NCBI GenBank assembly: GCA_020639075.1
Contig: JACKHI010000001.1
Coordinates: 4,650,001 to 4,714,000, forward strand
DNA: 64,000 nucleotides
Direction: 5' to 3'
Source: Phycisphaerales bacterium
GTDB lineage: Bacteria; Planctomycetota; Phycisphaerae; UBA1845; UTPLA1
The stretch's first letter is position 1. Every line of letters starts with the position of its first letter. Under the pieces are notes generated by a model. That model did not search any database, was not told where the DNA came from, and saw only the letters and a list, made by a program, of their open reading frames with translations. The translations under genes and the position numbers were made by a program. Below are positions 34,285 to 44,494 of this stretch, piece by piece.

Positions 34285-36240
34285 TTAGTCGAGGATGAAG
34301 TGCAGGGCCTTGGTCAGTTCCTTGTCGCTGTCTTCGGGATAACCGTGGCCCACGCCTTCATAGGTTTCCAGTTTGACTTTGGCGCCGGCCTTCTTCAGCA
34401 GCTTGGCGGCGTGCTCGTTGCCTTCGACGACGGCTGAGTTCTCATCTTCGCCGAGCATGATCCAGACGCGGAGGTTGGCGATGTCGGCGTCTTCGAGGTT
34501 CTTCTCGATGTCAGGTTTGACGGCGCCGCAGACGGGAATGATTCCCCGGAAGGTATCGGGATTCCGAGCGGCGATGGCCCACGTCGCCCAGCCGCCCTGG
34601 CTGAAGCCGACGAGAACGATCTTCTTCTGGTCGACCTTGTGTTCGTCCATGACTTTGTCGATCGCCTTCATGACGTTGCGTTCGATCGTGTCGATGTCGT
34701 GTCCCCAGTGGTACATGCCATCGCCCGTTTCGACTGTGCCCTGCGGCGTCAGCAAGATGGCGCCGACGTCATCGGCGGCCTTGCGCCATCGGTCAGTCGT
34801 TCTGTTCATGTTGCCGTTGAAGTGATGCAGGGCGACGACGAGCGGCGTCGCCTTGGACGCGTCGTAGTTCTTCGGCAGCGTGATTTTCCACTGCGGCTCG
34901 ACCGTCTTTTCCTTTGGCTCCGGCGCAGTCTCTACGCGTCGCTGATTCCGATTGACGACGCGATCGGCCTTTTCCATCACGGCCTTGTAGCGATCATCGT
35001 TGCGGATGTTGTCGAAGTCGGAGTCGCCCTTGATCGAGGCGTTGATGGGGCGACCGAATCCGCCGGCATCGACGGCGCGATTCAGGTAGAAAAACGCGGC
35101 GTCCGCATCCTTATTGAGTGAATACATGCAGGCGGCGTTGTAATTGGCGATCGACCAGGCGCCGCGAACATCCGTGTCGGTGCTGTCCTGGTCCATCAGG
35201 ACCTTGGCATGGGCGAGCGCCTTGCGTGCGAGGTTGATTTTCTCCTTGTAGTTGTCCTTGTCCGCCATGTTGACCAACTGCTGGGCAATCTTGAAGACTT
35301 CCTGGTAGTGGTCCTCGGCCGACATTTTGTCGACTTCGGGCAGTTTGTCGTCGCTGAATCGCGGATCGGGTGCGGCGGCCTTTTCACCGAGGCGATCCAT
35401 GACCTTTGCGTAGCGAGCATCGGTTCGGAGGCTGTCGAGATCGGTGTCGTCCTTGATGAGACCGACCATATCCTGTTCGAATGACTTGTGATCGACGGCC
35501 TTGTTGAGGTATTCGAAGGCGTCGTCCTTCTTGTCCAGGCGAGCGTACATGCAGGCGACGTTGTAGGCGCTGCGGCCGAGAAGTTGGTCGGCGGCGGTCT
35601 TCAGGCGGGGATTGGCGCCGCCGTCTTTGTCGGCCAGGTTCTGAAGTGCGACGGCGTGGTCGTAGGCCTCGATCGAAAGTTCGAGGGCGTGCTTGCCGTC
35701 TTTGTCGGCGACGCGGATCAGCTCTTGCGTGAGGGACTGGATTTTCTCGACGCGCTCCCGGGGCGAGAGTTCGGCGTCCTGCTTCTTGGGCTTGTCTTCG
35801 TCGAGTTTCTTGATCTTTCGCTCGGGCTTGTCGTCCGCCGCGGGTTTCTCGCCGCGTATCTTCGCGACGATTTCCCGGAATCGCTTTTCAGCCTGCATCG
35901 TGCGGAAGTCGGCGTCTTCGGCGAGGTATTCAGCGTCCTTGAAGTCGGAGTCGGCGAGCTTGTCGAGCCACTTGTAGGCCTCATCCTTATTGCCGAGGAG
36001 GCAGTTCATGCAAGCGATGTTGTAGATGTGGGCGACGATTTTCGGGCGGGCTTCGTGCAGTTTCTTTGAAGCGTCCAGCGCCTTCTGGTAATCCTTGTCG
36101 GCATAGGCGGATTCGAACTGCTGTCGGAGTTCGTTGTATGTCGGCTCATCCGCGCGAAGTTGCTGCGCGCCTGACGCGGCGAATGTCCAAATGAGGCTCA
36201 GAGAGAAGGCGACGCGGGTGACTCGATGACGTTGGATCAT
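34285..36240 (-). CDS. Exported TPR-repeat protein fused to an alpha/beta-hydrolase (esterase) domain
   Basis: 651 residues. A signal peptide (VAFSLSLIWTFAASGAQQLRAD) is followed by three TPR-type blocks: YNIACMNCLLGNKDEAYKWLDK, YNVACMYARLDKKDDAFEYLNK and YNAACMYSLNKDADAAFFYLNR. A charged linker (residues about 430-455) leads to a phospholipase/carboxylesterase-like domain with nucleophile GFSQGGWA, an Asp in MLGEDEN and a late His in GVGHGYPED. The fusion suggests a hydrolase guided by a protein-protein interaction module in the periplasm or envelope. The C-terminal domain may act on ester-linked carbohydrate or lipid substrates. Confidence 0.82.
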   Translation of the reverse strand: MIQRHRVTRVAFSLSLIWTFAASGAQQLRADEPTYNELRQQFESAYADKDYQKALDASKKLHEARPKIVAHIYNIACMNCLLGNKDEAYKWLDKLADSDFKDAEYLAEDADFRTMQAEKRFREIVAKIRGEKPAADDKPERKIKKLDEDKPKKQDAELSPRERVEKIQSLTQELIRVADKDGKHALELSIEAYDHAVALQNLADKDGGANPRLKTAADQLLGRSAYNVACMYARLDKKDDAFEYLNKAVDHKSFEQDMVGLIKDDTDLDSLRTDARYAKVMDRLGEKAAAPDPRFSDDKLPEVDKMSAEDHYQEVFKIAQQLVNMADKDNYKEKINLARKALAHAKVLMDQDSTDTDVRGAWSIANYNAACMYSLNKDADAAFFYLNRAVDAGGFGRPINASIKGDSDFDNIRNDDRYKAVMEKADRVVNRNQRRVETAPEPKEKTVEPQWKITLPKNYDASKATPLVVALHHFNGNMNRTTDRWRKAADDVGAILLTPQGTVETGDGMYHWGHDIDTIERNVMKAIDKVMDEHKVDQKKIVLVGFSQGGWATWAIAARNPDTFRGIIPVCGAVKPDIEKNLEDADIANLRVWIMLGEDENSAVVEGNEHAAKLLKKAGAKVKLETYEGVGHGYPEDSDKELTKALHFILD

Positions 36241-36613
36241 GGCTGGTAACCTCCAATAAAAGACGTTGCCTCAACGCGCGTAATTGATTGCGCTGCCGGC
36301 GGCTTCGTGGTTGCGGCTATTGTACGTGGACGACTTCTCAGATTGCATTGAACGCAGTCGCATTTTCGCGGCGGATTGACTGCATCCGGCGACGCCGCCG
36401 ACCCGGCGGACAGTCCCGATTTCGACAAATCGGCGCGCACGCTCACTTGCGGATGCTCACGTAGGGGAAACGCGGGTCTTGCCGACATCTCACGCGGCAT
36501 CGTGGCACGAAGATCGCGGGGCGCTGAAGCCGCTGGCCCGACGTCTGTCACCCGGCGGATTCGGGGGCAAAATCGGCTCCGAACAATTCCTAACATTTCC
36601 CTAAATTTATGTC
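36241..36613. other. Intergenic region upstream of recA
   Basis: No gene supported. TGGCACG-AAGA-TCGC at 36503-36517 has the GG-N10-GC spacing of a sigma-54 site with one mismatch to the usual TTGC. I found no E. coli-type or Gram-positive-type LexA box by eye. Confidence 0.35.
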
Positions 36614-36642
36614 TTGCCACGTGCCGATGCACCGTGTTAGAT
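36614..36642 (+). promoter_or_regulatory. Candidate sigma-70 promoter of recA
   Basis: TTGCCA (36614-36619), 17-bp spacer, TTAGAT (36637-36642), 66 bp before the recA start codon. Confidence 0.5.
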
Positions 36643-36708
36643 TAGGGATCGTGCCCGGGACGGCACATCCGAGACCCTATCCCAATTGACGCAGTGACGG
36701 AGTAACGC

Positions 36709-37926
<1,218 letters not shown>

Positions 37927-38013
37927 CCGCGTTGTTGGTGTTGGCCTGCGGATGCGCGCGACGTCTTCAGGGGCGGGCGGCAGCTGTCGCAGGATCGATA
38001 CGTTTGAACATAA

Positions 38014-38039
38014 GCCCGCACGTTCGTGCGGGCTTTTTT
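38014..38039 (+). terminator. Rho-independent terminator of recA
   Basis: GCCCGCAC (38014-38021), loop GTTC, GTGCGGGC (38026-38033), then TTTTTT. A textbook intrinsic terminator 88 bp after the recA stop. Confidence 0.9.
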
Positions 38040-38121
38040 CATTCCGATTTGTTAAGCTTGGCCGGAGTCGTCGCGCCGTCTGACGCGCGTGTTCTGGATC
38101 AGTATATATCGGGAGAACCGG

Positions 38122-39417
38122 ATGTTCCGAGTGAATCGTCGTCTGTTGTCGGTCTGGATGGTCTGTTTGTTCGTGACGATGATCGTCGCGCCCGTCGTAC
38201 GTGCGGACGAGCCGGCAGCGAAGCGGAAGGTCCACGGTGAGATCACGCAGGTTGACGGCGTTCGCGTGCTGCGGGTCTCCGGCGATCCGTCGGAGCGGGG
38301 CTTCGCCCATGGGTATCTGCTCGCGCAGGACATCATCGATCTGATCGACGGCTATCTGCAGGCGAAAGACATCAGCGGCGGCCCGAGACGATATGAGGGG
38401 CTTGCTCAGGGGCTGGATCATGTCATGGCGGTGCCGGGGCCCTATCTCGTCGAGATCGAAGGGATGCTGGCCGGCATTGATGCGCGGTTGGACGGCCAGA
38501 CGACAGTGCCGCAACTCGGCCGGAAGCTGGCGCGGCGGGATCTTGTGGCGATCAACTGCGTGCCCGACTTTGTCGGCTTCGGTTGTTCGTCGTTCGCCGC
38601 ATGGGGGAATCGAACGAAAGACGGCACGACGATCGCCGGTCGAAACCTGGACTGGCATACGATCGACTGCCTGCGGGATTCGCAGATCGTCGTTGCAAAC
38701 ATTCCGGCGAAGGATGCAAAGGCGGCCGCGTGGTTGTCGGTCACGTGGCCGGGCATGATCGTCTGCCTGACGGGGATGAATGAAAACGGCGTGACGCTGG
38801 CGATGCATGACGCAATGGTCGCCAAGGCGCGCGACGGCGTGGAGCTGACGCCTCGCGGATTCGCGTTGCGGTTGGCGATCGAGGCGGCGCGAGCGGATCA
38901 CATGGAGGAAGATGTTCTCGGCGTTCTGCGGACGCATCGCGTGCTTGTCGGGAATATCGTACCTGTAGCGGGACCGACGTCTGGTGATGGGGCGCCGTCG
39001 ATGGTGTTCGAATACGACGGGATGACGAAAAACAGCAAGGGCGTCACGGTGCGGCATTTTCCGGGCAACGGAGGGAACGGTGCTGCGGCGGACGATTACC
39101 TGATCGCGACGAATCACTTTCGCGAGCGCGGCGCGATCGAAGCGTGCAATCGATACATGATGCTCAGCGATACGTTCGAGGCGACGAAGGACGATCCGGC
39201 GGTCACGGTTTCACGTGCGTGGAAGCTACTGAAGAAAGTCTCGATGAGCGGCAGCGGGCTCGTGACGTATCAGAGCGTCGTATTCGAGCCGAACGCGATG
39301 CGGATGCATGTTTCTTTTTCGACGCGAAGCGACTCCGCACCGAACGGGAAGCGCGTGACGCTGGATGTGGCGAAGCTGCTGGAGCGATCGGTGAGCATTG
39401 CGGCGGTGGGGGAGTAG
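38122..39417 (+). CDS. C45-family (acyl-CoA:6-APA acyltransferase-like) Ntn hydrolase, exported
   Basis: 431 residues from ATG 38122 (GGGAG ahead; an upstream ATG at 38089 is less likely). The N-terminal signal peptide (LLSVWMVCLFVTMIVAPVVRAD) is followed by the phospholipase-B/AAT-like fold. The autoprocessing nucleophile is probably Cys155 in VGFGCSSFAAWG, with the typical GTTIAGRNLDW and MNENGVTLAMHD motifs after it. Homologues self-cleave before the Cys and hydrolyse amides of fatty acids or amino acids. The substrate here is unknown. It may begin a transcript that runs into the small genes downstream. Confidence 0.82.
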   Translation: MFRVNRRLLSVWMVCLFVTMIVAPVVRADEPAAKRKVHGEITQVDGVRVLRVSGDPSERGFAHGYLLAQDIIDLIDGYLQAKDISGGPRRYEGLAQGLDHVMAVPGPYLVEIEGMLAGIDARLDGQTTVPQLGRKLARRDLVAINCVPDFVGFGCSSFAAWGNRTKDGTTIAGRNLDWHTIDCLRDSQIVVANIPAKDAKAAAWLSVTWPGMIVCLTGMNENGVTLAMHDAMVAKARDGVELTPRGFALRLAIEAARADHMEEDVLGVLRTHRVLVGNIVPVAGPTSGDGAPSMVFEYDGMTKNSKGVTVRHFPGNGGNGAAADDYLIATNHFRERGAIEACNRYMMLSDTFEATKDDPAVTVSRAWKLLKKVSMSGSGLVTYQSVVFEPNAMRMHVSFSTRSDSAPNGKRVTLDVAKLLERSVSIAAVGE

Positions 39418-39508
39418 AGGGGCCTGCACCGGCGTGTGCGACAATACTACCGCCAGCTCTTCGCGGGGCCCTCGGAACTTTCGCACCGATCAAGAATGGG
39501 GAGGGACA

Positions 39509-39826
39509 ATGGCTGCCGCTGAAATCGATCGTGCTTACTTGCCGTGGTCGCCGTCCTGCAATGAGTACTTCAAGGGCTTTTCAACGGGACGGTTTGATAA
39601 GGACTCGCAACTTTGGTACATCCTCCCGATTCAAAAAGTCTCGCTGGATCATTCACGCGGGGCTTTTGTTGTGGGCCATGCTGGTTGCGACGGAATTGAG
39701 TTCTGCTTTCGGATAAGTGATCCCGGGGTCTGGGCCTACTATCCCATAGAGGAGCGATGGGAATTGTTAGCTCCGAGTCTAGCGGAATTGGAACGCGGCT
39801 GGTTGAGTGGTGCGATCACTGTGTGA
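39509..39826 (+). CDS. Small protein of unknown function, first of a run of small orphan genes
   Basis: 105 residues from ATG 39509, which has GGGGAGGG directly ahead. Trp/Phe-rich and beta-like (WYILPIQKVSLDHSRGAFVVGHAGCDGIEFCFRISDPGVWAYYP), as in several immunity or SUKH-neighbourhood proteins, but I cannot assign a family. Its stop overlaps the start of the next gene (TGATG), which indicates translational coupling. Confidence 0.7.
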   Translation: MAAAEIDRAYLPWSPSCNEYFKGFSTGRFDKDSQLWYILPIQKVSLDHSRGAFVVGHAGCDGIEFCFRISDPGVWAYYPIEERWELLAPSLAELERGWLSGAITV

Positions 39827-40380
39827 TGGACCTTGCGTTTGCTCAGAAGGTGCTGGTCAAAGCAGGCGTGCGATTCGACTGCGGTTTGAAACCGAGCGAG
39901 TTTGATCGCATCGAACGTGCGTTCGGGTTCGGATTCCCTCCGGACTTGCGCGAATTCCTGTCTCTGGGTTTGCCCATTTCGCGCAGCTGGGCGGGCTGGC
40001 GTGCGACTGAAGAAGGGGACATTCGCGAGCGAATGGCGTGGCCGCTCGAAGGGATGTGCTTCGACATCGAACACAACGGGTTCTGGCTGACGGAATGGGG
40101 TGAGAAGCCCGGCGACCTGAATGCCGCTTTCGATATCGCACGTCTGGAAGTCGGCCGAGCGCCAGCGCTCATTCCGATCTTCGGCCATCGTTACCTTCCT
40201 GCTGAGCCGTACACAACAGGAAATCCAGTCTTCTCGGTGTACCAGACGGACGTTATTTATTACGGTGTGGATCTTCTGGATTATTTTCAGAATGAATTCA
40301 GATATTATTTCGGGCGCCCGAGTCATGCGCTGACCGGCACGCCTCGAACGATTCCATTTTGGTCGAGGCTGGTGTCCTAG
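39826..40380 (+). CDS. SMI1/KNR4 (SUKH)-like protein
   Basis: 184 residues starting within the stop codon of the upstream gene. The core FDRIERAFGFGFPPDLREFLSLGLP is a SUKH/SMI1-KNR4 signature (E-x-x-FGF-x-FP-x-D-x-x-x-FL). The C-terminal half (NPVFSVYQTDVIYYGVDLLDYF) is typical of the stand-alone bacterial versions. SUKH proteins commonly neutralise polymorphic toxins, but many are orphans of unknown role. No toxin lies within the window's neighbouring genes. Confidence 0.8.
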   Translation: MDLAFAQKVLVKAGVRFDCGLKPSEFDRIERAFGFGFPPDLREFLSLGLPISRSWAGWRATEEGDIRERMAWPLEGMCFDIEHNGFWLTEWGEKPGDLNAAFDIARLEVGRAPALIPIFGHRYLPAEPYTTGNPVFSVYQTDVIYYGVDLLDYFQNEFRYYFGRPSHALTGTPRTIPFWSRLVS

Positions 40381-40433
40381 GGTCCGCGCAGCCTCCAAGA
40401 GCCTCAGGGCGAAGTGCGGTTGCAGGAATGGTC

Positions 40434-40736
40434 ATGCAGCTGGGTACAATCTACATCGAAGACGAGATCCACTGCGAATTGGATGGCCCATTCGAGTCGT
40501 TCGAAGCGGCGATCGAGGAACTGCGTCGTCGTGCGCAGATCGCATGGGATTCGCCCCCGAACGTAGCGCCTTGTAGTTCGTGGCAATCGTGCGGTCGCGA
40601 ATACCACGTGTTGGAGTACGAGGCAACTGGCGAATCATCGCGGTTGCTCCACAGAACACACGTATTGGACATCTCAGCGAAGGGTGTTGAATGGGTCGAG
40701 AGATTCGAGAAGGGTTGGGCGGACAGTGTTGTATGA
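40434..40736 (+). CDS. Small protein of unknown function in the orphan array
   Basis: 100 residues from ATG 40434, chosen because AGGA sits six bases ahead (ATG 40428 has none). Mixed alpha/beta pattern: QLGTIYIEDEIHCELDGPF, a Glu/Arg-rich helix FEAAIEELRRRAQIAW, a Cys pair (APCSSWQSCGREY), then beta strands and an amphipathic helix. No family recognised. Its placement between other small soluble proteins suggests a shared transcript. Confidence 0.6.
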   Translation: MQLGTIYIEDEIHCELDGPFESFEAAIEELRRRAQIAWDSPPNVAPCSSWQSCGREYHVLEYEATGESSRLLHRTHVLDISAKGVEWVERFEKGWADSVV

Positions 40737-40776
40737 CCCTTTTCGTCCGACAGAGGTGCGGCCGCGGAATGTCAAC

Positions 40777-41145
40777 ATGAGCAAGGTGCAGAGCTATTTG
40801 AACAGACAAGGCGTTCGATATTACCTGCCGGAGTTCGGTCCGCCGGCTCGATGGATTGCATCCATCTGGCAAGCCGACGCGTCAGATGCAGCCCCGACAC
40901 TCCACTACTACGAATGCGACGCGGAGAATCTATGTTGCAGGTCCATTGATGTTTCGCCTGACGGTCGAATCACGCTTGCGTTCCCTGGCGGACCCGGCGG
41001 GGATCTTCTCCCTGAAGGCCCCATTCCTCCGCTGGAAGAGATGAACGCTTTTACCGAAACATCATCACGAGAGATCACCGGCGATGAATTCCGTGCGCTA
41101 TGGGCCGCGTTTGCGCGCACAGTCGGGGACGATGCCGCATCATGA
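40777..41145 (+). CDS. Small protein of unknown function in the orphan array
   Basis: 122 residues from ATG 40777 (the frame is open back to 40684). Begins MSKVQSYLNRQGVRYYLPEF and ends in a helix EFRALWAAFARTVG. A beta-rich middle (TLHYYECDAENLCCRSIDV) and a Gly/Pro loop are visible. The last four bases overlap the start of the next gene (ATGA). No family recognised; the YLNRQGV...EITGDEFRALWAAF layout resembles SUKH-neighbour immunity proteins only loosely. Confidence 0.6.
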   Translation: MSKVQSYLNRQGVRYYLPEFGPPARWIASIWQADASDAAPTLHYYECDAENLCCRSIDVSPDGRITLAFPGGPGGDLLPEGPIPPLEEMNAFTETSSREITGDEFRALWAAFARTVGDDAAS

Positions 41146-41621
41146 AGAAGTCGAAACGCACCAACAAGCGCAAGACGGGATCCAGGATTACGAAGGCAGA
41201 GGAATCCTCCTCAAGCCCGATCGACGCGAGAATCAATGAACTCAATGACTGGCGCAGCGAGACAATTGCCCGCATCCGATCGCTCATCAAACAGGTCGAT
41301 CCGGATGTCGTCGAAGAAGTGAAATGGCGGAAGCCGTCGAATCCTGATGGCGTGCCCGTCTGGTCGCACGATGCGATGATCTGCACCGGCGAGACGTACA
41401 AGGACAAGGTCAAGCTGACGTTTGCGAAGGGTGCTTCCTTGGAAGATCCGACAGGTCTCTTCAACGCGAGTCTCGATGGCAACACGCGGCGGGCGATTGA
41501 TCTCTTTGAAGGTGACAAGATTGATGCGAAGGCGTTCAAGGCGCTTGTGCGTGCGGCGGTGGCGTTGAATGGGTCGGCGAAGTCGGCGATCCGCGCGAGC
41601 CGAACGGTGAAAAAACAGTAG
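41142..41621 (+). CDS. DUF1801 (YdhG/YobT-like, frataxin-fold) protein
   Basis: 159 residues from ATG 41142, overlapping the upstream stop by four bases. After a Lys/Ser-rich N-terminus the DUF1801 fold begins: IARIRSLIKQVDPDVVEEVKWRKP, VPVWSHDAMICTGETYKDKVKLTFAKGA, and a C-terminal RRAIDLFEGDKIDAKAFKALVRAAVAL. Some members have been proposed as iron chaperones; the function here is unproved. It closes the run of small genes before MITE copy D. Confidence 0.8.
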   Translation: MKKSKRTNKRKTGSRITKAEESSSSPIDARINELNDWRSETIARIRSLIKQVDPDVVEEVKWRKPSNPDGVPVWSHDAMICTGETYKDKVKLTFAKGASLEDPTGLFNASLDGNTRRAIDLFEGDKIDAKAFKALVRAAVALNGSAKSAIRASRTVKKQ

Positions 41622-41672
41622 CGCGCCTGAGTCGTGTCGCCGATGTTGTTGTCTTTGATTTCGCGCTCCGGG

Positions 41673-41918
41673 GCACTGGGTGGCAAGCAGAGGCCGTCCG
41701 GGAATTGTGTCGCCCTTTCAGGGCTAAACCCGAAGAAGAAAACGTTAATCACGGGTTGCGCTCCGACCGCTACGCGGTCCCCGCTCCACCCGTGGTAAAA
41801 GACTGTCGCTCCTTCGGAGCTGTTTTGGCCTTGGAAACACTGGCGTTTTCAAAGGTTCTGCAAATCGGAAATCCTCTCTCGAATTCCCGGACAGCCTCTG
41901 GCAAGCATCCAGTGGCAC
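41673..41918. mobile_element. MITE-like structured element, copy D
   Basis: About 245 bp. Inverted ends GAGGCCGTCCGGGAATT (41690-41706) and AATTCCCGGACAGCCTC (41882-41898), extended by CACTGG.../...CCAGTG. Internal stems: GCCCT-TTC-AGGGC, CACGGGT/ACCCGTG enclosing GACCGC-TAC-GCGGTC, and GCTCC-TTC-GGAGC. Inverted orientation relative to copy B and the least decayed pair with it. It sits directly upstream of cdsA. Confidence 0.75.
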
Positions 41919-41983
41919 GAAGTCGAATCCCGCTCCCGACGGCGAGTGTGCCGATCGACCGTCGTCGGGTTATCATCCGCCGC

Positions 41984-42925
41984 ATGTTACGTCATCGATT
42001 GATATTCGGTTCCCTGATGGTCGTCGTGCTGGGCGGCTTGCTCTATGCGGATGCGCGATGGAGCGGTCTTGCGGCGACGTCTGCACCGGATTGGTTATGC
42101 AATGCGACGGGCATGGTCGCCTTGGACGGTGTCCTGGTCTACGTCGTGCTCGGGTTGCTGATTGTGATGGGGACGCGGGAGTTGGGGCGGCTCATGACGG
42201 CGGCCGGGCACGCGCCGCTTTCATGTTGGCCGCTCGCCGTGAACATTGCGCTGGTGACGATCCCGTTTGTGACAGGCAATGGGGCGCCATCGGATCGAAA
42301 CGCACTGGTGCTGGCGGATATGCGATGGACCGTGGTGATTTTCGCGGCGGCGATGCTCGGGACGGGGTTTCTCGTCATGCGTCGGCGAAAGACCGACGGA
42401 GCGGCCGGCGCGATGGCGTCGACAATGCTGATCGTGCTCTACCTCGGCTTGCTCGGTCAATTCATCGCGCGGATGCGGATGTTCGGACCGACGGGCTCGA
42501 CGTGGCTATTATTGTATTTCCTGGCGACGGTGAAGATCTGCGACATCGGTGCGTTTTTCACAGGCCGATCGTTCGGTCGTCACAAGATGATCGAGTGGCT
42601 GAGCCCCAAGAAGACGTGGGAGGGGCTTGCGGGGGGCGTGGCGGCGTCGATCGCCGTGGCGGTGCTGACACCGATGCTTGTGGAGCGGTTTTCGGCGGAA
42701 GGATCGGCGCTCCGGGGGTTGTTTCCGACGCTGACGACGGCTGCGATATTCGGTGTGTTGATGGCGCTCGTCGGCCAGGGCGGCGATCTTGTGGAGTCGT
42801 TGTTCAAGCGTGACGCGAAGGCGAAGGACTCGGCGAACGCAATCCCGGCGTTCGGGGGCGTGCTGGATGTTCTGGATTCCCCCTTGTGGGCGGCTCCCGT
42901 TGCGTGGTGGCTGCTGATACACTGA
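41984..42925 (+). CDS. cdsA: Phosphatidate cytidylyltransferase
   Basis: 313 residues, about eight membrane spans. The CDS signature is in the last 45 residues: SLFKRDAKAKDSANAIPAFGG, then VLDVLDSPLW, with PAFGG in place of the common PGHGG and DVLDS in place of DRIDS. The motif DIGAFFTGRSFGRHK...LSPKKTWEGL is also typical. It makes CDP-diacylglycerol from phosphatidate and CTP in the inner membrane. The frame is open through MITE copy D back to 41705; ATG 41984 is preferred, with GTG 41948 possible. phoH follows almost at once. Confidence 0.9.
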   Translation: MLRHRLIFGSLMVVVLGGLLYADARWSGLAATSAPDWLCNATGMVALDGVLVYVVLGLLIVMGTRELGRLMTAAGHAPLSCWPLAVNIALVTIPFVTGNGAPSDRNALVLADMRWTVVIFAAAMLGTGFLVMRRRKTDGAAGAMASTMLIVLYLGLLGQFIARMRMFGPTGSTWLLLYFLATVKICDIGAFFTGRSFGRHKMIEWLSPKKTWEGLAGGVAASIAVAVLTPMLVERFSAEGSALRGLFPTLTTAAIFGVLMALVGQGGDLVESLFKRDAKAKDSANAIPAFGGVLDVLDSPLWAAPVAWWLLIH

Positions 42926-42930
42926 CGGTT

Positions 42931-43911
42931 TTGAAATTCTGGCGACTAGACGGAGTCAGCAACATATCTGAAATCACGATTACACTCGACGGCGGTGACG
43001 ACGAGCGCATGCAGCTCTATGGACCTGGCGATGTGAATCTGAGAACGATTCGCGAGACGCTCGGCGTCAAGGTCTTTGCACGCGGCGCGACATTGAAACT
43101 GGTGGGGGAGGCGGATGACGTCGGCAAGGCGGCCGCCGTCATCGAGGCACTGCGCGGCGAGTTAAAGAAGAATCATCAGCTGTCGGGCGATGCGATTGCG
43201 GACGCGCTGGCGGCCGTGGCTGTGAAGCGCGCAGCGGACGATCTACCGACGGAATTCATCCCGGTCTTTCGCAAATCCGCCATCATCGCGCCCAAGACGG
43301 ATGGGCAGAAGGCCTATGCGGAGGCAGTTGCGCACAACGATTTGTGTTTCTGCGTCGGACCTGCCGGAACCGGCAAGACGTATCTTGCCGTGGCGATGGC
43401 ATTGTCTCTGCTGAAGTCGGGGCGCATCAAGCGGCTCGTGTTGGCGCGGCCTGCCGTGGAGGCGGGCGAGAAGTTGGGCTTCCTTCCGGGCGACTTGCAG
43501 GCGAAGGTCAATCCGTATCTGCGGCCGATTTACGACGCGATGCACGACATGATGGACTTCGAGCAGATCAAACGATTCATGTTGAATGATGTGATTGAAG
43601 TCGTGCCGCTCGCGTTCATGCGCGGGCGTACGTTGAACAACGCCGCGATCATTCTCGACGAGGCGCAGAATGCGACGCCGCAGCAGATGTTGATGTCGCT
43701 GACGCGTATGGGGCATCGCAGCAAGATGATCGTGACGGGTGATGACAGCCAGATCGATCTGGACGGCGGTCGCCCGAGCGGATTGGTGGATGCAGTGCGG
43801 CGCCTGGCGGGCGTGGAGGGCATCGCGATCGTCCGGCTGAGCAAGATGGACATCGTGCGTCACAAGCTCGTGACGCGCATCGTGCAGGCATATGGCGATG
43901 CCAAGGTCTGA
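42931..43911 (+). CDS. phoH: PhoH-like P-loop ATPase
   Basis: About 326 residues from TTG 42931 (the frame also allows GTG 42886, inside cdsA). A KH-like N-terminal domain (residues about 15-80; LYGPGDVNLRTIRETLGVKVFARG) precedes the PhoH ATPase: Walker A GPAGTGKTYLA, LARPAVEAGEKLGFLPGDLQAKV, Walker B IILDEAQNAT, and a sensor motif TGDDSQIDL. In other bacteria PhoH is often linked to ybeY and RNA/ribosome quality control. Here it forms an operon with cdsA, with the start near or within the end of that gene. Confidence 0.92.
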   Translation: MKFWRLDGVSNISEITITLDGGDDERMQLYGPGDVNLRTIRETLGVKVFARGATLKLVGEADDVGKAAAVIEALRGELKKNHQLSGDAIADALAAVAVKRAADDLPTEFIPVFRKSAIIAPKTDGQKAYAEAVAHNDLCFCVGPAGTGKTYLAVAMALSLLKSGRIKRLVLARPAVEAGEKLGFLPGDLQAKVNPYLRPIYDAMHDMMDFEQIKRFMLNDVIEVVPLAFMRGRTLNNAAIILDEAQNATPQQMLMSLTRMGHRSKMIVTGDDSQIDLDGGRPSGLVDAVRRLAGVEGIAIVRLSKMDIVRHKLVTRIVQAYGDAKV

Positions 43912-44054
43912 TCGGATCGGTGCAATCCGCCGGCGCGCGAACGTGCCGGCGGCCGCGCGGCGCGACGGATCGAGCGTTCGTAATCAGACGAATATCTAAT
44001 TGGTGACGATGCGACTTTGATCAGATGTGATGGTTGAATCGGTGTCGGCGTGTT

Positions 44055-44279
44055 TTAGAGGCGTCGCACGATGCGACCGCGCGTGAGATCGTAGGGGCTG
44101 AGCTCGACGCGGACGCGATCGCCCGGCAGAATTCGAATGAAGTGCTTTCGCAGGCGGCCGGAAATGTGACCCAGCACCTGGTGCTTTTCGCCTTCGTGTT
44201 CGAACTCCAGTCGGAACATGGTATTCGGCAACGCCTGAACGACGTCCGCCTCGACTTCTATTGCTTCGGGATTTGCCAT
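44055..44279 (-). CDS. infA: Translation initiation factor IF-1
   Basis: 74 residues from ATG 44279 (AGAGG four bases ahead), the normal IF-1 length. S1/OB fold with [42 protein letters not shown], and [13 protein letters not shown]. Binds the 30S A-site region during initiation. Stands alone, away from ribosomal protein genes, as in many bacteria. An upstream ATG at 44309 would add ten residues and is less likely. Confidence 0.95.
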   Translation of the reverse strand: MANPEAIEVEADVVQALPNTMFRLEFEHEGEKHQVLGHISGRLRKHFIRILPGDRVRVELSPYDLTRGRIVRRL

Positions 44280-44411
44280 ATATCCTCTCGGTTTTCGGCG
44301 TAACTTCACTGGTTTCAGATATTTATCCGATCAACCATCGCGATGAACCAGTTACGCAATTTATCCGCCATGTGACATTGGTACAAGGCGAGGGCGTCGG
44401 CGGCGGTGTTG

Positions 44412-44438
44412 TTGACAGAATCGGCGACCGTTTATACG
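44412..44438 (+). promoter_or_regulatory. Candidate promoter of the small lipoprotein gene
   Basis: TTGACA (44412-44417) and TATACG (44433-44438) with a short 15-bp spacer, 57 bp before the ATG at 44495. Confidence 0.35.
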
Positions 44439-44494
44439 GTTCGCGCCGGGTGACGGTATCTTCTTACGGCACCAATAGTTGTGAGGCATTTCGC

